A stretch of 64,000 nucleotides of DNA from assembly GCA_910583755.1 (NCBI GenBank), contig CAJTZO010000008.1, positions 1 to 64,000 of the forward strand, written 5' to 3'. Made by a program: the position numbers and the translations under genes. How positions within the stretch are numbered: the stretch's first letter is position 1; every line of letters begins with the position of its first letter. Source of the stretch: an uncultured Clostridia bacterium. GTDB taxonomy: Bacteria > Bacillota > Clostridia > Lachnospirales > Anaerotignaceae. The notes under the pieces were generated by a model. The model was given only the letters and a program-made list of their open reading frames with translations. It was not told where the DNA came from and did no database searches. This document shows positions 1-7,846 of the stretch, one piece after another.

Positions 1-456
1 TGCGCAGTTAGATTTGCTGTATTTCTAACTTACACACTTTATTTTACACTCCCGAAGGGAGGCATTTCATCAGGTATCGTTACAAAATGGAAAAATGAAG
101 ATACTCTTCCTAATGGAGAAACCCTACTTAAAATAGCAGATTATTTTGACGTATCCATTGATTATTTACTTGGTAGAACAAATGAATATACTAAAATAAC
201 AGGCTCCACCATAGTAGCTGCAAAAATAAAAGATACTAACATACAAAGTGATATTATAGAAGATACCTCTATCATGGGTGTTAATATAGAAAATACCAAC
301 ATAGGTAGCACATATAAAAGAAGAAATAACACAGAACAAACAATAACCGAAAATGAAGCTGAACTTCTTGCTGTTTATCGCTCTTTAAATCTTCGTGACA
401 AAACAACACTCATGAACTTTGTTTTTGAAATGCAAGATAAGGCTGCTAAAGCATAA
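1..456 (+). CDS. XRE-family transcriptional regulator, 5'-truncated
   Basis: The frame is open from the first base of the window to the TAA at 454-456. From about position 64 it encodes the second half of a Cro/C1 helix-turn-helix domain (ISSGIVTKWKNE, then the typical LLKIADYFDVSIDYLLGRT). A variable linker and a charged C-terminal tail follow (NEAELLAVYRSLNLRDKTTLMNFV), as in phage and ICE repressor-type regulators. The roughly 20 residues before ISSGI do not resemble the expected first HTH helices, so the 5' part is missing, replaced or lost at a contig edge. It lies upstream of a replication protein and an integrase, so it is probably the element's own regulator. Family is clear; target is unknown. 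Confidence 0.75.
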   Translation, partial: CAVRFAVFLTYTLYFTLPKGGISSGIVTKWKNEDTLPNGETLLKIADYFDVSIDYLLGRTNEYTKITGSTIVAAKIKDTNIQSDIIEDTSIMGVNIENTNIGSTYKRRNNTEQTITENEAELLAVYRSLNLRDKTTLMNFVFEMQDKAAKA

Positions 457-584
457 ATTTGATTACAGATGAAAACATTTGCAAGTGGGTGATTACCTTA
501 TTGTGTTCGTTAAATTGATACAAAGTGATATACAAATTGATACCTTCAATACAGAAGTAGAAAAGTAAAAAGGGGTAGAAATCT

Positions 585-1604
585 ATGGAATTAAATAATC
601 ATCAAACCTTCACAAAGTTCCCTAATGAATTATTGGAAAACATCATGTGTTCTAAGCTAAAAGCCACAGAAATAAAAGTATTGCTTTGTGTTGCTAGGTA
701 CACTTATGGATTCCATAGAGAACAACATCAGCTTTCTGTTTCTTTTATTCAGAAAGCCACTGACTTAAGTTATCATAATGTGCAAAAAGCTGTTCAACAC
801 TTGATAGAAAAATCTATTTTAATTGAAACTAGAAGATATACTCCAACAATTCCACGCTGTATTGCCATCAATCCAGACTTTCATTCTATATTTGAACAAA
901 ACTATGGTAGTATTCATTCCAATATCTCTACAGATATTTCTATCTCTGTTAAACCGACACAAACCCCGATACAAGTACCAACACAAAATATTGTTGTGTC
1001 TGTTAAAGAGACGCAAAGTGATACACAAACCAATACACAAAGTTATGGTGGTATTCATTCTAATACCTCTACTGGTATTGAACTGATACCCACCCCTAGT
1101 GTTCAATTGGATACCTCATGTCGTATTACAGCGGATACCCAAGAAAGAAACCTTAAAATAAAAAACCTAAAAAAAGAAACTAAAGAAACTTCAAGGGTTG
1201 ACACTCCTGTCAACCAAGAGGAATTTAAACCACCCTTTAATATGAATGTCTTAAAAATACAAATTACTCAGCAGTATTTTTCTGTTTTTCAAGTAAATAA
1301 TAAATATCCTTTTTCACTAGAAGAAGTTGTTAATATATTTGTATTTTACTATGAAGAATATCAAAAACATATGCACCAAGACCATCCGATATTAAGTAAC
1401 AAGAATATTAAAAAAATTATTGAAAAATTACCTTCCTGTATGGATAGAGAGCATAATGATGATATTGAGTTGCTTCCTGAATTCTATCCTGACATCATAA
1501 AAAAACATTTTGAAACCTCTTACAAAGATTGTGATTATAATATCCTTCATTTTATAAATGGTTCTATCAGAGCATTTCGATATTATGAAGTAATTTATGA
1601 GTAG
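585..1604 (+). CDS. Phage replication protein O-like / replisome organizer (N-terminal winged helix)
   Basis: 339 residues, preceded by AAAAAGGGGT about 8 bases before the ATG. Residues about 10-90 (FTKFPNELLENIMCSKL, then LKATEIKVLLCVARYTYGF and a second helix pair) match the winged-helix N-terminus of phage replication protein O and related plasmid or ICE replication initiators, which bind origin DNA. The middle, residues about 105-205, is a low-complexity Thr/Ser/Gln-rich linker containing an imperfect internal duplication (YGSIHSNIST and YGGIHSNTST). A conserved-looking helical C-terminus follows. The gene sits between the element's XRE regulator and its integrase, which supports a replication role for a mobile element. 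The C-terminal function is not recognised. Confidence 0.65.
   Translation: MELNNHQTFTKFPNELLENIMCSKLKATEIKVLLCVARYTYGFHREQHQLSVSFIQKATDLSYHNVQKAVQHLIEKSILIETRRYTPTIPRCIAINPDFHSIFEQNYGSIHSNISTDISISVKPTQTPIQVPTQNIVVSVKETQSDTQTNTQSYGGIHSNTSTGIELIPTPSVQLDTSCRITADTQERNLKIKNLKKETKETSRVDTPVNQEEFKPPFNMNVLKIQITQQYFSVFQVNNKYPFSLEEVVNIFVFYYEEYQKHMHQDHPILSNKNIKKIIEKLPSCMDREHNDDIELLPEFYPDIIKKHFETSYKDCDYNILHFINGSIRAFRYYEVIYE
903..1072 (+). repeat. Imperfect internal duplication in the replication-protein linker
   Basis: The segments at about 903-931 and 1044-1072 are near-identical (tatggtRgtattcattc, then a Ser/Thr-coding run). The sequence between them is rich in ACACAAA and GATAC units. The copies encode YGSIHSNIST and YGGIHSNTST in the disordered linker. 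Confidence 0.6.
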
Positions 1605-1700
1605 AATACAAAAGAAAAATATTTCCTATTCCTATTATTCTACAATGCAGTATTAAAATAAATTGTTGTAATATTATGACAAACGTGTTAAAGTGAAAAT

Positions 1701-1735
1701 AAAAAAAACCCTAGTGTCTCGACATCACTAAGGGT
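1701..1735 (-). terminator. Intrinsic terminator facing the minus strand, between the rep gene and the integrase
   Basis: Inverted repeat ACCCTAGTG (1708-1716) / CACTAAGGGT (1726-1735), with one bulge. The run of eight A at 1701-1708 becomes a U-tract only when read on the minus strand. There is no U-tract on the plus strand, and no minus-strand gene is evident upstream of it. Confidence 0.55.
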
Positions 1736-1839
1736 CTTGAAAGGATTAATATTTATAGCTTTATTTTTCCTTTATATTATATCAAAACCGCCCTACAATT
1801 TCAAGTTTTTTTCATAAAAATTGAAAGGATTGATATAAT

Positions 1840-3033
1840 ATGGCAACGATTCGAAAAAGAGGAAACACTTATCAGATAAGGGTGTCATGTGGTACAGATA
1901 TGTATGGTAAAAAAATCATTGAATCTATGACCTGGAAGCCCGATAAAAATATGACATCTCGCCAAATTGAAAAAGAATTGAATAAAATTGCAGTGCATTT
2001 TGAAGAAAATGTAAAAAATGGAAGTATTAAAAGAGATAGTAAAATAAAACTTCATGAATTGTGTGATATATACTTAGGAATGCAGAAAAAAAATCTTTCT
2101 CCAAATACTTACAATGCGTATTCTCACACGATTGAAAGCTACATCAAGCCTGCGCTGGGACATTTAAAACTTGCAGATATTACACCGCTGCATATGCAAA
2201 AATTTATCAATGCGCTTTCAGAACAAAAAACCTTACGCCATACTACAATCGCACCATCTACTGTAAAGTCCTATTATATTGTAGTGCAGTCTATTTTTAA
2301 ATTTGCTTGCAGAATGGGTTTTTTGGAACAAAATCCAGCTGCTTCTACAAACTTGGATTTCCCAAAATCTTCCCCTGCTCACACAGATATTTTAGAGGAA
2401 AAAGGCGTAAAAAACCTATTAGAATGTCTGGAAAATGAGCCGTTGATGTGGAAGGTCTTAATTCATTTGGCATTGTGTACCGGTTGCAGAAGGGGCGAAC
2501 TAGCTGCTTTACAATGGGAGGATATTGATTGGAACAAAAAGCAAGTTAAAATTAGTAAAAGTATGTATCATGTAAACGGAGAAAAAGGGATAAAACTACC
2601 AAAAACCAACGATAGTAACCGCACCATAACCATACCAGATTATATGCTTCAAATGTTAAAATATTATAAAAATAGACAAACAGAACAAAAATTAATACAG
2701 GGACAAGATTGGAATGGGAATAACATGCTTTTTACAAGTAGAAAAGGAACTTACATATCACCAGATACAATTTCTTGCTGGTTTCGTTTTTTTCTAAAAA
2801 AGTATGATATTCCACATATAAAGTTCCACGCTCTTCGCCACACTTCTGCTAGTATTCTGCTTGCAAGTGGTACCAATATCAAAACGGTATCCAGTCGTTT
2901 AGGACACTCCAATTTGACAACCACTAACAGATATGTACATGCCTTATTGGATGCTGATGTTGTTGCAGCTGATACTCTGGAACAAAAGCTAAATTTTATC
3001 GAAGTAGGACAAAAGTGGGACAAAAACGCATAA
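1840..3033 (+). CDS. int: Tyrosine recombinase/integrase (ICE or prophage type)
   Basis: 397 residues, start ATG after GAAAGGA. Residues 1-60 form an AP2-like arm-binding domain (MATIRKRGNTYQIRVSCG). Residues about 68-165 form the SAM-like core-binding domain (LHELCDIYLGMQKKNLSPNT). Residues about 180-375 are the catalytic domain with R217 (TGCRRGEL), H330 and R333 (FHALRHTSA), H356 (LGHSN) and the nucleophile Y365 (NRYVHAL). All catalytic residues are present, so the enzyme looks intact and should catalyse site-specific integration and excision. It is the last gene of the element on the right, so the attachment site is expected just downstream; none is flanked by a tRNA here. No excisionase is visible. 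Confidence 0.9.
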   Translation: MATIRKRGNTYQIRVSCGTDMYGKKIIESMTWKPDKNMTSRQIEKELNKIAVHFEENVKNGSIKRDSKIKLHELCDIYLGMQKKNLSPNTYNAYSHTIESYIKPALGHLKLADITPLHMQKFINALSEQKTLRHTTIAPSTVKSYYIVVQSIFKFACRMGFLEQNPAASTNLDFPKSSPAHTDILEEKGVKNLLECLENEPLMWKVLIHLALCTGCRRGELAALQWEDIDWNKKQVKISKSMYHVNGEKGIKLPKTNDSNRTITIPDYMLQMLKYYKNRQTEQKLIQGQDWNGNNMLFTSRKGTYISPDTISCWFRFFLKKYDIPHIKFHALRHTSASILLASGTNIKTVSSRLGHSNLTTTNRYVHALLDADVVAADTLEQKLNFIEVGQKWDKNA

Positions 3034-3048
3034 ATTAAAATAATTTTA

Positions 3049-3104
3049 AAAATAGGAAGTGTAAAAATCCTATATTTGCAGGGGTTTCCCGCACTTCCTA
3101 TTTT
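3049..3104 (+). terminator. Long inverted repeat after the integrase (terminator and/or att region)
   Basis: A perfect 13-base inverted repeat, AAAATAGGAAGTG at 3049-3061 and its complement at 3092-3104, encloses a 30-base loop containing a smaller GC-rich pairing (gcagggg...tcccgc). It ends in TTTT and lies 16 bases after the integrase stop, so it can terminate int. Its position at the element boundary also makes it a candidate attachment-site region. Confidence 0.5.
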
Positions 3105-3180
3105 ATAAAATAAATTATCCGTATTTTTGTAAAAATTATGTTATGGTAAACATACTATCAATAGAAAGGATTGTATCATT

Positions 3181-3687
3181 ATGTTTCAATTACAATGTTA
3201 TATTTCGGAATTAAAATATGAACCTGCATTGCGCTTTTTACTACAAAAAATAATCCCCCATGCTGACCCACTCTTACGCCCCTTTTTAGAAAGCATTGTT
3301 GTCTGTACCAAAGACATTACAGATACTATGATAACAACTATTCCAGAGAAAGAAATACAGCATGCTATTCTTTATGCCATCAATCAATATCATCAAAAAT
3401 TATGTCATTCCATAGAAAAATTTTTTCTAAAAAAAGGATTTACTATACAAATTGACTCTCTTACTGTTTCTTTAGAAGAAAATAGTTCTTATTTTTTGGT
3501 TAATATGGAATTTCATATTCTTTCTTCTTCTATAAAATTTATGACCCCATTGTTATCAGATAAATTTCTTTCTCATCTATGGAACATTAAACCTTTAACA
3601 GACGCCCTTTTTACCTTAATCGAAAATATTCTTTTATCCTCTTTTGATTTTGCAGTATTTCATAACTTATCTATCACAATCAAATAA
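3181..3687 (+). CDS. Hypothetical protein, 168 residues
   Basis: Start ATG with GAAAGGA 10 bases upstream, followed by a perfect terminator, so it looks like a real monocistronic gene. The protein is helical and hydrophobic-rich but has no signal peptide or clear membrane span. I recognise no motif. It begins with MFQLQCYISELKYEPALRF and ends with SSFDFAVFHNLSITIK. It lies just outside the integrase, so it could be the first chromosomal gene or element cargo. No function can be assigned. Confidence 0.6.
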   Translation: MFQLQCYISELKYEPALRFLLQKIIPHADPLLRPFLESIVVCTKDITDTMITTIPEKEIQHAILYAINQYHQKLCHSIEKFFLKKGFTIQIDSLTVSLEENSSYFLVNMEFHILSSSIKFMTPLLSDKFLSHLWNIKPLTDALFTLIENILLSSFDFAVFHNLSITIK

Positions 3688-3726
3688 AAAGAAAACAGCA
3701 GAGTAGATTACTCTGCTGTTTTCTTT
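3688..3726 (+). terminator. Strong intrinsic terminator
   Basis: An 18-base perfect stem (3688-3705 with 3709-3726, arm core GAAAACAGCAGAGTA) with a 3-base loop starts at the stop codon of the preceding gene. A/T runs flank both sides, so it could work in either direction. Confidence 0.85.
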
Positions 3727-3833
3727 TAAATTGTAGGGTTTTGTGTTGGGTAATTTGTCTTTCTCCTAAGATTCAGACAATTTTATTTTGCCACAAAATT
3801 ATTAGAAAAGCAATTAATTTCGTGTTAAGATAC

Positions 3834-3862
3834 TTGACAATTAAAAAAAAGCATGTTACTAT
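3834..3862 (+). promoter_or_regulatory. Consensus sigma-A promoter
   Basis: TTGACA at 3834-3839, a 17-base spacer, then TACTAT at 3857-3862. It drives the 3908-4745 gene pair. A palindrome starts one base after the -10 box. Confidence 0.7.
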
Positions 3863-3863
3863 C

Positions 3864-3886
3864 TTACTAATTTAGTAAATTAGTAA
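3864..3886 (+). promoter_or_regulatory. 23-bp palindromic operator over the transcription start
   Basis: Arms TTACTAATTTA and its exact complement flank one central base, forming a perfect 23-bp palindrome. It sits immediately downstream of the -10 box, overlapping the expected start site, which is the classical place for a dimeric repressor (MarR, TetR or GntR size). No regulator gene is adjacent. The palindrome would also form an AU hairpin in RNA. Confidence 0.6.
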
Positions 3887-3907
3887 ATAATAAGAAAGGA
3901 GATTATT

Positions 3908-4387
3908 ATGAAAATACCAACCCATTTAAAACACAAACCTGTTATTATCTCTGAAAATTATGAAAATATTGATGGCAGATATGCACACAATTCTGATGCA
4001 AAAGGATTATCTTTAGGACTTGCACAGTGGAACGATAGAGGAGATGTAGATATTTCTGCAAAAGTTTGGCGACATACTGGAGAAAAATGGTCTCGTCAAT
4101 CAGAAGAACTTCCAATTCACAGGGTACTTGATTTAGCGATTTTAATTTGTCGCAGCAAGTTATATCTTCAGGACTCATATCAATATAAAAACTTTTATGA
4201 TAAACAAAATCCTCTTATTGATAGAGTGGGCTTGCAAGGGGATGCAATGACAGTAAAAGTTTGCACAGAAAACGATATGATAGATAAAGACATCAAACTT
4301 TTTGTGGATGTTCTCAGCAAAGATGATGAATTGATTGGAGAGCGTTTCCGTGTACTTTCCAGGATATTAAAAGAAATGGGATATTAA
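3908..4387 (+). CDS. Conserved hypothetical protein (possibly DUF6530-like)
   Basis: 159 residues, start ATG after AAGGAGA. Soluble, no signal peptide. Residues 1-70 contain an aromatic/Gly-rich block (ENYENIDGRYA, AKGLSLGLAQWNDRG, ISAKVWRHTGEKWSRQSEE) that I associate with an uncharacterised bacterial family, from memory and unverified. The C-terminus (FRVLSRILKEMGY) is helical. It is the first gene of a two-gene unit with the GIY-YIG-like protein, 13 bases apart, behind a consensus promoter and palindromic operator. Function unknown. Confidence 0.7.
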   Translation: MKIPTHLKHKPVIISENYENIDGRYAHNSDAKGLSLGLAQWNDRGDVDISAKVWRHTGEKWSRQSEELPIHRVLDLAILICRSKLYLQDSYQYKNFYDKQNPLIDRVGLQGDAMTVKVCTENDMIDKDIKLFVDVLSKDDELIGERFRVLSRILKEMGY

Positions 4388-4400
4388 AGAGGTGATAAAG

Positions 4401-4745
4401 ATGGAAACAATACAAAAAAAAGAAATAAAAAAAGCTTATCAACAAAAAAAGACAATCGGAGGTATTTATGCCATACAAAATACAAAAACAGACAAATGGT
4501 TCATAAAAGAAAGTTATAATTTAATAGCCTCTAAAAATCTTTTTGAATTTTCTATCCGTATTAACGACTGTCCAGAACAAATATTAAAGCAAGACTGGTT
4601 ACAATATGGTAGCAACAGTTTTTGTTTTATTGTGCTGGAAGAACTAGAAAAAGGAGAAAATCAAACAAGAAAAGCATTTGGAGAAGATTTAAAAGAATTA
4701 CTTCAACTTTGGCTAACAAAATCAAAAGATAAAACTTTATACTAA
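4401..4745 (+). CDS. GIY-YIG-like small protein with degenerate motif
   Basis: 114 residues. I chose the ATG at 4401 over the in-frame GTG at 4392 because AGAGGTGA at 4387-4394 is the Shine-Dalgarno site for it. Residues about 17-36 read GGIYAIQNTKTDKWFIKES, the GIY-YIG fold signature, but the second strand has FIK instead of YIG. The rest (SKNLFEFSIRIN, then LKQDWLQYGSNSFCFIVLEELE) follows the pattern of small GIY-YIG family proteins in Firmicutes. The altered motif makes nuclease activity doubtful. It is co-transcribed with the upstream gene. Confidence 0.7.
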   Translation: METIQKKEIKKAYQQKKTIGGIYAIQNTKTDKWFIKESYNLIASKNLFEFSIRINDCPEQILKQDWLQYGSNSFCFIVLEELEKGENQTRKAFGEDLKELLQLWLTKSKDKTLY

Positions 4746-5218
4746 AACCTTGAGTATATTGCTCTCAAGTCTTCACTTTATTTGATAAAATCGGAACAAA
4801 ACTTATACAAATTCAAATAAAGCCTCAAAATTTTCGGTTTTTTATGCTTTCAAGTCTGTTTTTAAAGTAGTCTGGAAGAATTTTTCCCAAGAGCAAAAAG
4901 TTCTTCTAAATTTTTATCAAGTTTATCATAAACCATTTTTTGACAAAGTGAATAGAAAAATGTTAGCTTTTCCTATAAATCAAGAATGGTCTTAACATCC
5001 TTTAAATAACTAAAGGGAAATCCCTTTTTTCTGTGTTTATCGAAAAAAGAATTTCCCTCAGCTTGTCAAAAAACCTTGAGAGCTAACCCTCAAACTCCTC
5101 AAAGAACCTTAAGGCGATTCGCTAAAAAAATTAAGTTGGTGGGTATGGGTGAAACCTACAAAAAGACTTTATTGACAGACTGAGGGAAATAAATTTTCCT
5201 ATAGTAGCAACGGTTTTT
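4746..5218. other. 473-base gene-free stretch between convergent genes
   Basis: No open frame with a credible start is visible. The left part holds a weak hairpin (CCTTGAG at 4748 pairing with CTCTCAAG at 4762) that may end the preceding unit, then unstructured AT-rich sequence. The right part is the inverted-repeat element at 5051-5190. The sulP stop follows directly. Confidence 0.6.
5051..5190 (+). repeat. MITE-like intergenic repeat, copy A, with terminal inverted repeats
   Basis: The ends are ATTTCCCTCAGCTTGTCAA (5051-5069) and, inverted, TTGACAGACTGAGGGAAAT (5172-5190), matching at all but two positions. Inside lie the palindrome-like TTGAGAGCTAACCCTCAA (5076-5093), AACTCCTCAAAGAACCTTAA, and the hairpin block AAGTTGGTGGGT..GGGTGAAACC. 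The same blocks recur near 20.5, 40.6 and 50.8 kb. Confidence 0.65.
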
Positions 5219-6877
5219 TCATATTTTTGCCTCCATCCTCATAGGAGGCAAAGGACGATTTGTCAGCAATGCTCTTTCTACACTCCAATAAAAATTTTCT
5301 TCTCCCAACATATCATATAAACCACTTCTGTGCATCATTTCCATTGCACGAGCAGGTAACCCACATACTGCTACATCCATTCCCTTTTTTTGAAATTGTT
5401 CTAATAGTTCTATCATAATCTGCGCACAAGAAATATCAATATTTGATACACCACGCATAGAAAATAAAATTGTATCACAATTTTGTAAATGGTTTGGAAT
5501 ATCTGCTACGGTTTGTGTATTGGCAAATATCATAGGTCCTGTAATATAAGCCACTCTAGCATTTTTATAGCGTTCGCAAAGAACAGGGTCATCTACCTTC
5601 ATTCTTGCCATGTCAACATCTTCATAATTAATTTCAATATGAGAAAGTTGTACAACAAGAAATATCAAACCAATTAATACACCAATAATAATTGCAGTTG
5701 TTAAATCAAATAAAATGGTTGCAAACATTGTTGCAATATATTCCAACATTGCTCCTTTAAATTTATGGCTTAATATATAATTAATGGCAATCCATTCATT
5801 CATACGAAAAGCTGTTACCATCAAAACGCCTGCTAACGCTGCCAAAGGAATTTGTGACATAATATCTCCCAATAAAAACATAGAAATTAAAAGTCCTACT
5901 GCATGGAAAACACCTGTTAATCTTGTTTTTGCACCAGATTTAATTGCAACACTGGTACGGGCAATTGCTGCTGTTGCAGGAATTCCGCCAAAAAATGGGA
6001 GAATAATATTTCCAACACCCTGTGCAATTAATTCTTGGTCACTATCAAGCTGTTTTCCTGTCATTCTGCCAGCACTTGCCCCACAAAGCAAACTTTCAAT
6101 CATACCCAAAATAGCAATACTAAAAGCAGGAGCAATCAATCCCGTCACTTGCTTGATATTAATAGCAGAAAAAAGTAATCTTTTTTCTGGTAATAAAGTT
6201 TTTGGAATTTCACCTACTACTGCCACATCTAATTTCATGCCAATAGAAACTGCTGTTGCCAATATAATACTAATTAAAGAGGCTGGAACAACTGCATTCC
6301 ATTTTTTAGGAAATACAAACATAAATATCATTACAAATAGACCAATCGCAACAGCTGTCATATTAGGAGAAAATCCTAAAGTACCATAACTTAATAGTTT
6401 TTGTAATGTGCTACTCCCCTGTGATGTCACACCAAAAAAATTGTCCACCTGTCCTAATGCAATAATAACAGCAATACCAGAGGTAAAACCTGTAATAACA
6501 GGGGCAGGTATAAATGCTGTCATTTTTCCCAAATGAAAAATACCCGCCAACAATAAAAATACACCTGCTAACATAGTTGCAATAAATACACCATCTAATC
6601 CATAAGAGGCAATAATAGACATTAATATTGCTGCCATTGCCCCAGTAGGCCCTGATATTTGATAATACGCTCCAGAAAGCACACTCATAACAATTCCTGC
6701 AATAATCGCTGTTACAAGCCCTGCACCTGCATCAGCCCCACTACTGACACCAAATGCCAATGCTAATGGCAAAGCTACTGCTGCAACAGTTAGACCTGCC
6801 ATTGCATCTTTTGCAAGCATAGCACTATTATAGCCTTGAAATTCTTGTTGTAATTCCTTTCGGAATGTAGAAAACAT
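5219..6877 (-). CDS. SulP-family anion permease with C-terminal STAS domain
   Basis: 552 residues, start ATG with AAGGAGGAT upstream. Residues about 20-400 form the multi-span SulP transporter core (MAGLTVAAVALPLALAFG near the N-terminus, YQISGPTGAMAAIL, PFFGGIPATAAIARTSV). Residues about 430-545 are a cytoplasmic STAS domain (ILFSMRGVSNIDISCAQ, DVAVCGLPARAM). Members carry sulfate, bicarbonate or dicarboxylates; the substrate cannot be told from sequence. No sulfur-assimilation or carbonic anhydrase gene is adjacent. It is followed on the same strand by the repeat element and is apparently monocistronic. Confidence 0.92.
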   Translation of the reverse strand: MFSTFRKELQQEFQGYNSAMLAKDAMAGLTVAAVALPLALAFGVSSGADAGAGLVTAIIAGIVMSVLSGAYYQISGPTGAMAAILMSIIASYGLDGVFIATMLAGVFLLLAGIFHLGKMTAFIPAPVITGFTSGIAVIIALGQVDNFFGVTSQGSSTLQKLLSYGTLGFSPNMTAVAIGLFVMIFMFVFPKKWNAVVPASLISIILATAVSIGMKLDVAVVGEIPKTLLPEKRLLFSAINIKQVTGLIAPAFSIAILGMIESLLCGASAGRMTGKQLDSDQELIAQGVGNIILPFFGGIPATAAIARTSVAIKSGAKTRLTGVFHAVGLLISMFLLGDIMSQIPLAALAGVLMVTAFRMNEWIAINYILSHKFKGAMLEYIATMFATILFDLTTAIIIGVLIGLIFLVVQLSHIEINYEDVDMARMKVDDPVLCERYKNARVAYITGPMIFANTQTVADIPNHLQNCDTILFSMRGVSNIDISCAQIMIELLEQFQKKGMDVAVCGLPARAMEMMHRSGLYDMLGEENFYWSVERALLTNRPLPPMRMEAKI

Positions 6878-6943
6878 AATAATCCTCCTTAAATCAAATA
6901 ACTTTTCTTAAACTTTATTTTTTCCATAACAAATGGAATAGCC

Positions 6944-7846
6944 TTAAACCTTTTTTGGTAAAGACAAAATGCCTATGGTAGCAATGATAAAACAAAATCC
7001 TACTAAATCAATTACTGTAAAATCCTCTTTCAACCATACAATCGAAACAACTGTAGCAGACAAAGGTTCTAAACAAGCAATTAAACTCCCCTTTGTTGCA
7101 CCAACAACCGCAACTCCTGCCAAATAACAGCAAAAAGCAAAGATTGTGCCAAAAGATAATATGAATATCATTGCCCAAATTGCTGTATTATCCATTATAG
7201 CACTAAAATGGGTAATCGGATGGACTGGAGAAAGAACAATCCCTGCTAAAAACATTCCCCAGCCAATCACAAACGCAGAGTCCCATTCTTCCAACATTTT
7301 TTTTGGCTGAATGGTATAAAAAGCTAGTGCAAAAGCAGAAAGAATACCCCAAAACAAGGCTTTTGGAGATAAAGCTAAACTATGTAAATTCCCATTTGTT
7401 GCTAATAAAAATGTACCAAATAAGGCACACAAAACTGCAAGACATTCTGTTTTTGTAGGAAGCCTTTTTTGCCTCAATGCCATATAAAGGACAATCAATA
7501 CAGGTCCTGTATACTGTAATACAGTTGCTGTACCTGCATTGGAATATTTAATGGTTACAAAATAGGTATATTGTGCGGGAAGCATACCAAATACAGCAAA
7601 AATAGGCAATGCCTTTCTATGATAGGGATTTTTCCATATATCAAATACTTTTTTATGATACTTTATTGCTAAATAGCATAAAAGTAAAGAGCCTCCTATT
7701 AATAAACGGCAAGATACCAGCCATTCTACTGAAAATCCTCTTGTTGTTTTTAAAAACTGTCCTATATTGCCAGAGATTCCCCAACAACATGCACCAAAAG
7801 CAACTAATAAAAATCCTTTTCCTGTTTGTTTTGTTTCTTGATTCAT
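6944..7846 (-). CDS. EamA/DMT-family transporter
   Basis: 300 residues with ten predicted hydrophobic spans in two EamA repeats (about 8-145 and 155-295). The motifs include FGACCWGISGNIGQFL at the start, YSNAGTATVLQYTGPV in the first repeat and AGVAVVGATKGSLIACLEPLSATVV in the second. The family exports amino acids or other metabolites across the cytoplasmic membrane. It stops 66 bases before sulP begins on the same strand, so the two could share a transcript. Substrate unknown. Confidence 0.88.
   Translation of the reverse strand: MNQETKQTGKGFLLVAFGACCWGISGNIGQFLKTTRGFSVEWLVSCRLLIGGSLLLCYLAIKYHKKVFDIWKNPYHRKALPIFAVFGMLPAQYTYFVTIKYSNAGTATVLQYTGPVLIVLYMALRQKRLPTKTECLAVLCALFGTFLLATNGNLHSLALSPKALFWGILSAFALAFYTIQPKKMLEEWDSAFVIGWGMFLAGIVLSPVHPITHFSAIMDNTAIWAMIFILSFGTIFAFCCYLAGVAVVGATKGSLIACLEPLSATVVSIVWLKEDFTVIDLVGFCFIIATIGILSLPKKV

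Noticed and set aside
1021..1100. CRISPR-like array in the replication gene
   Set aside because: The repeats are irregular, coding, and only two units long; no leader or cas gene is present.
3034..3180. tRNA gene as the integrase attachment site
   Set aside because: No cloverleaf or TTCGAATC-type T-loop was seen around the element end; the inverted repeat is better explained as a terminator.
5784..6389. 201-codon plus-strand frame inside sulP
   Set aside because: It lies antisense to a clear SulP transporter, has no RBS, and its composition mirrors the hydrophobic codons of the real gene.
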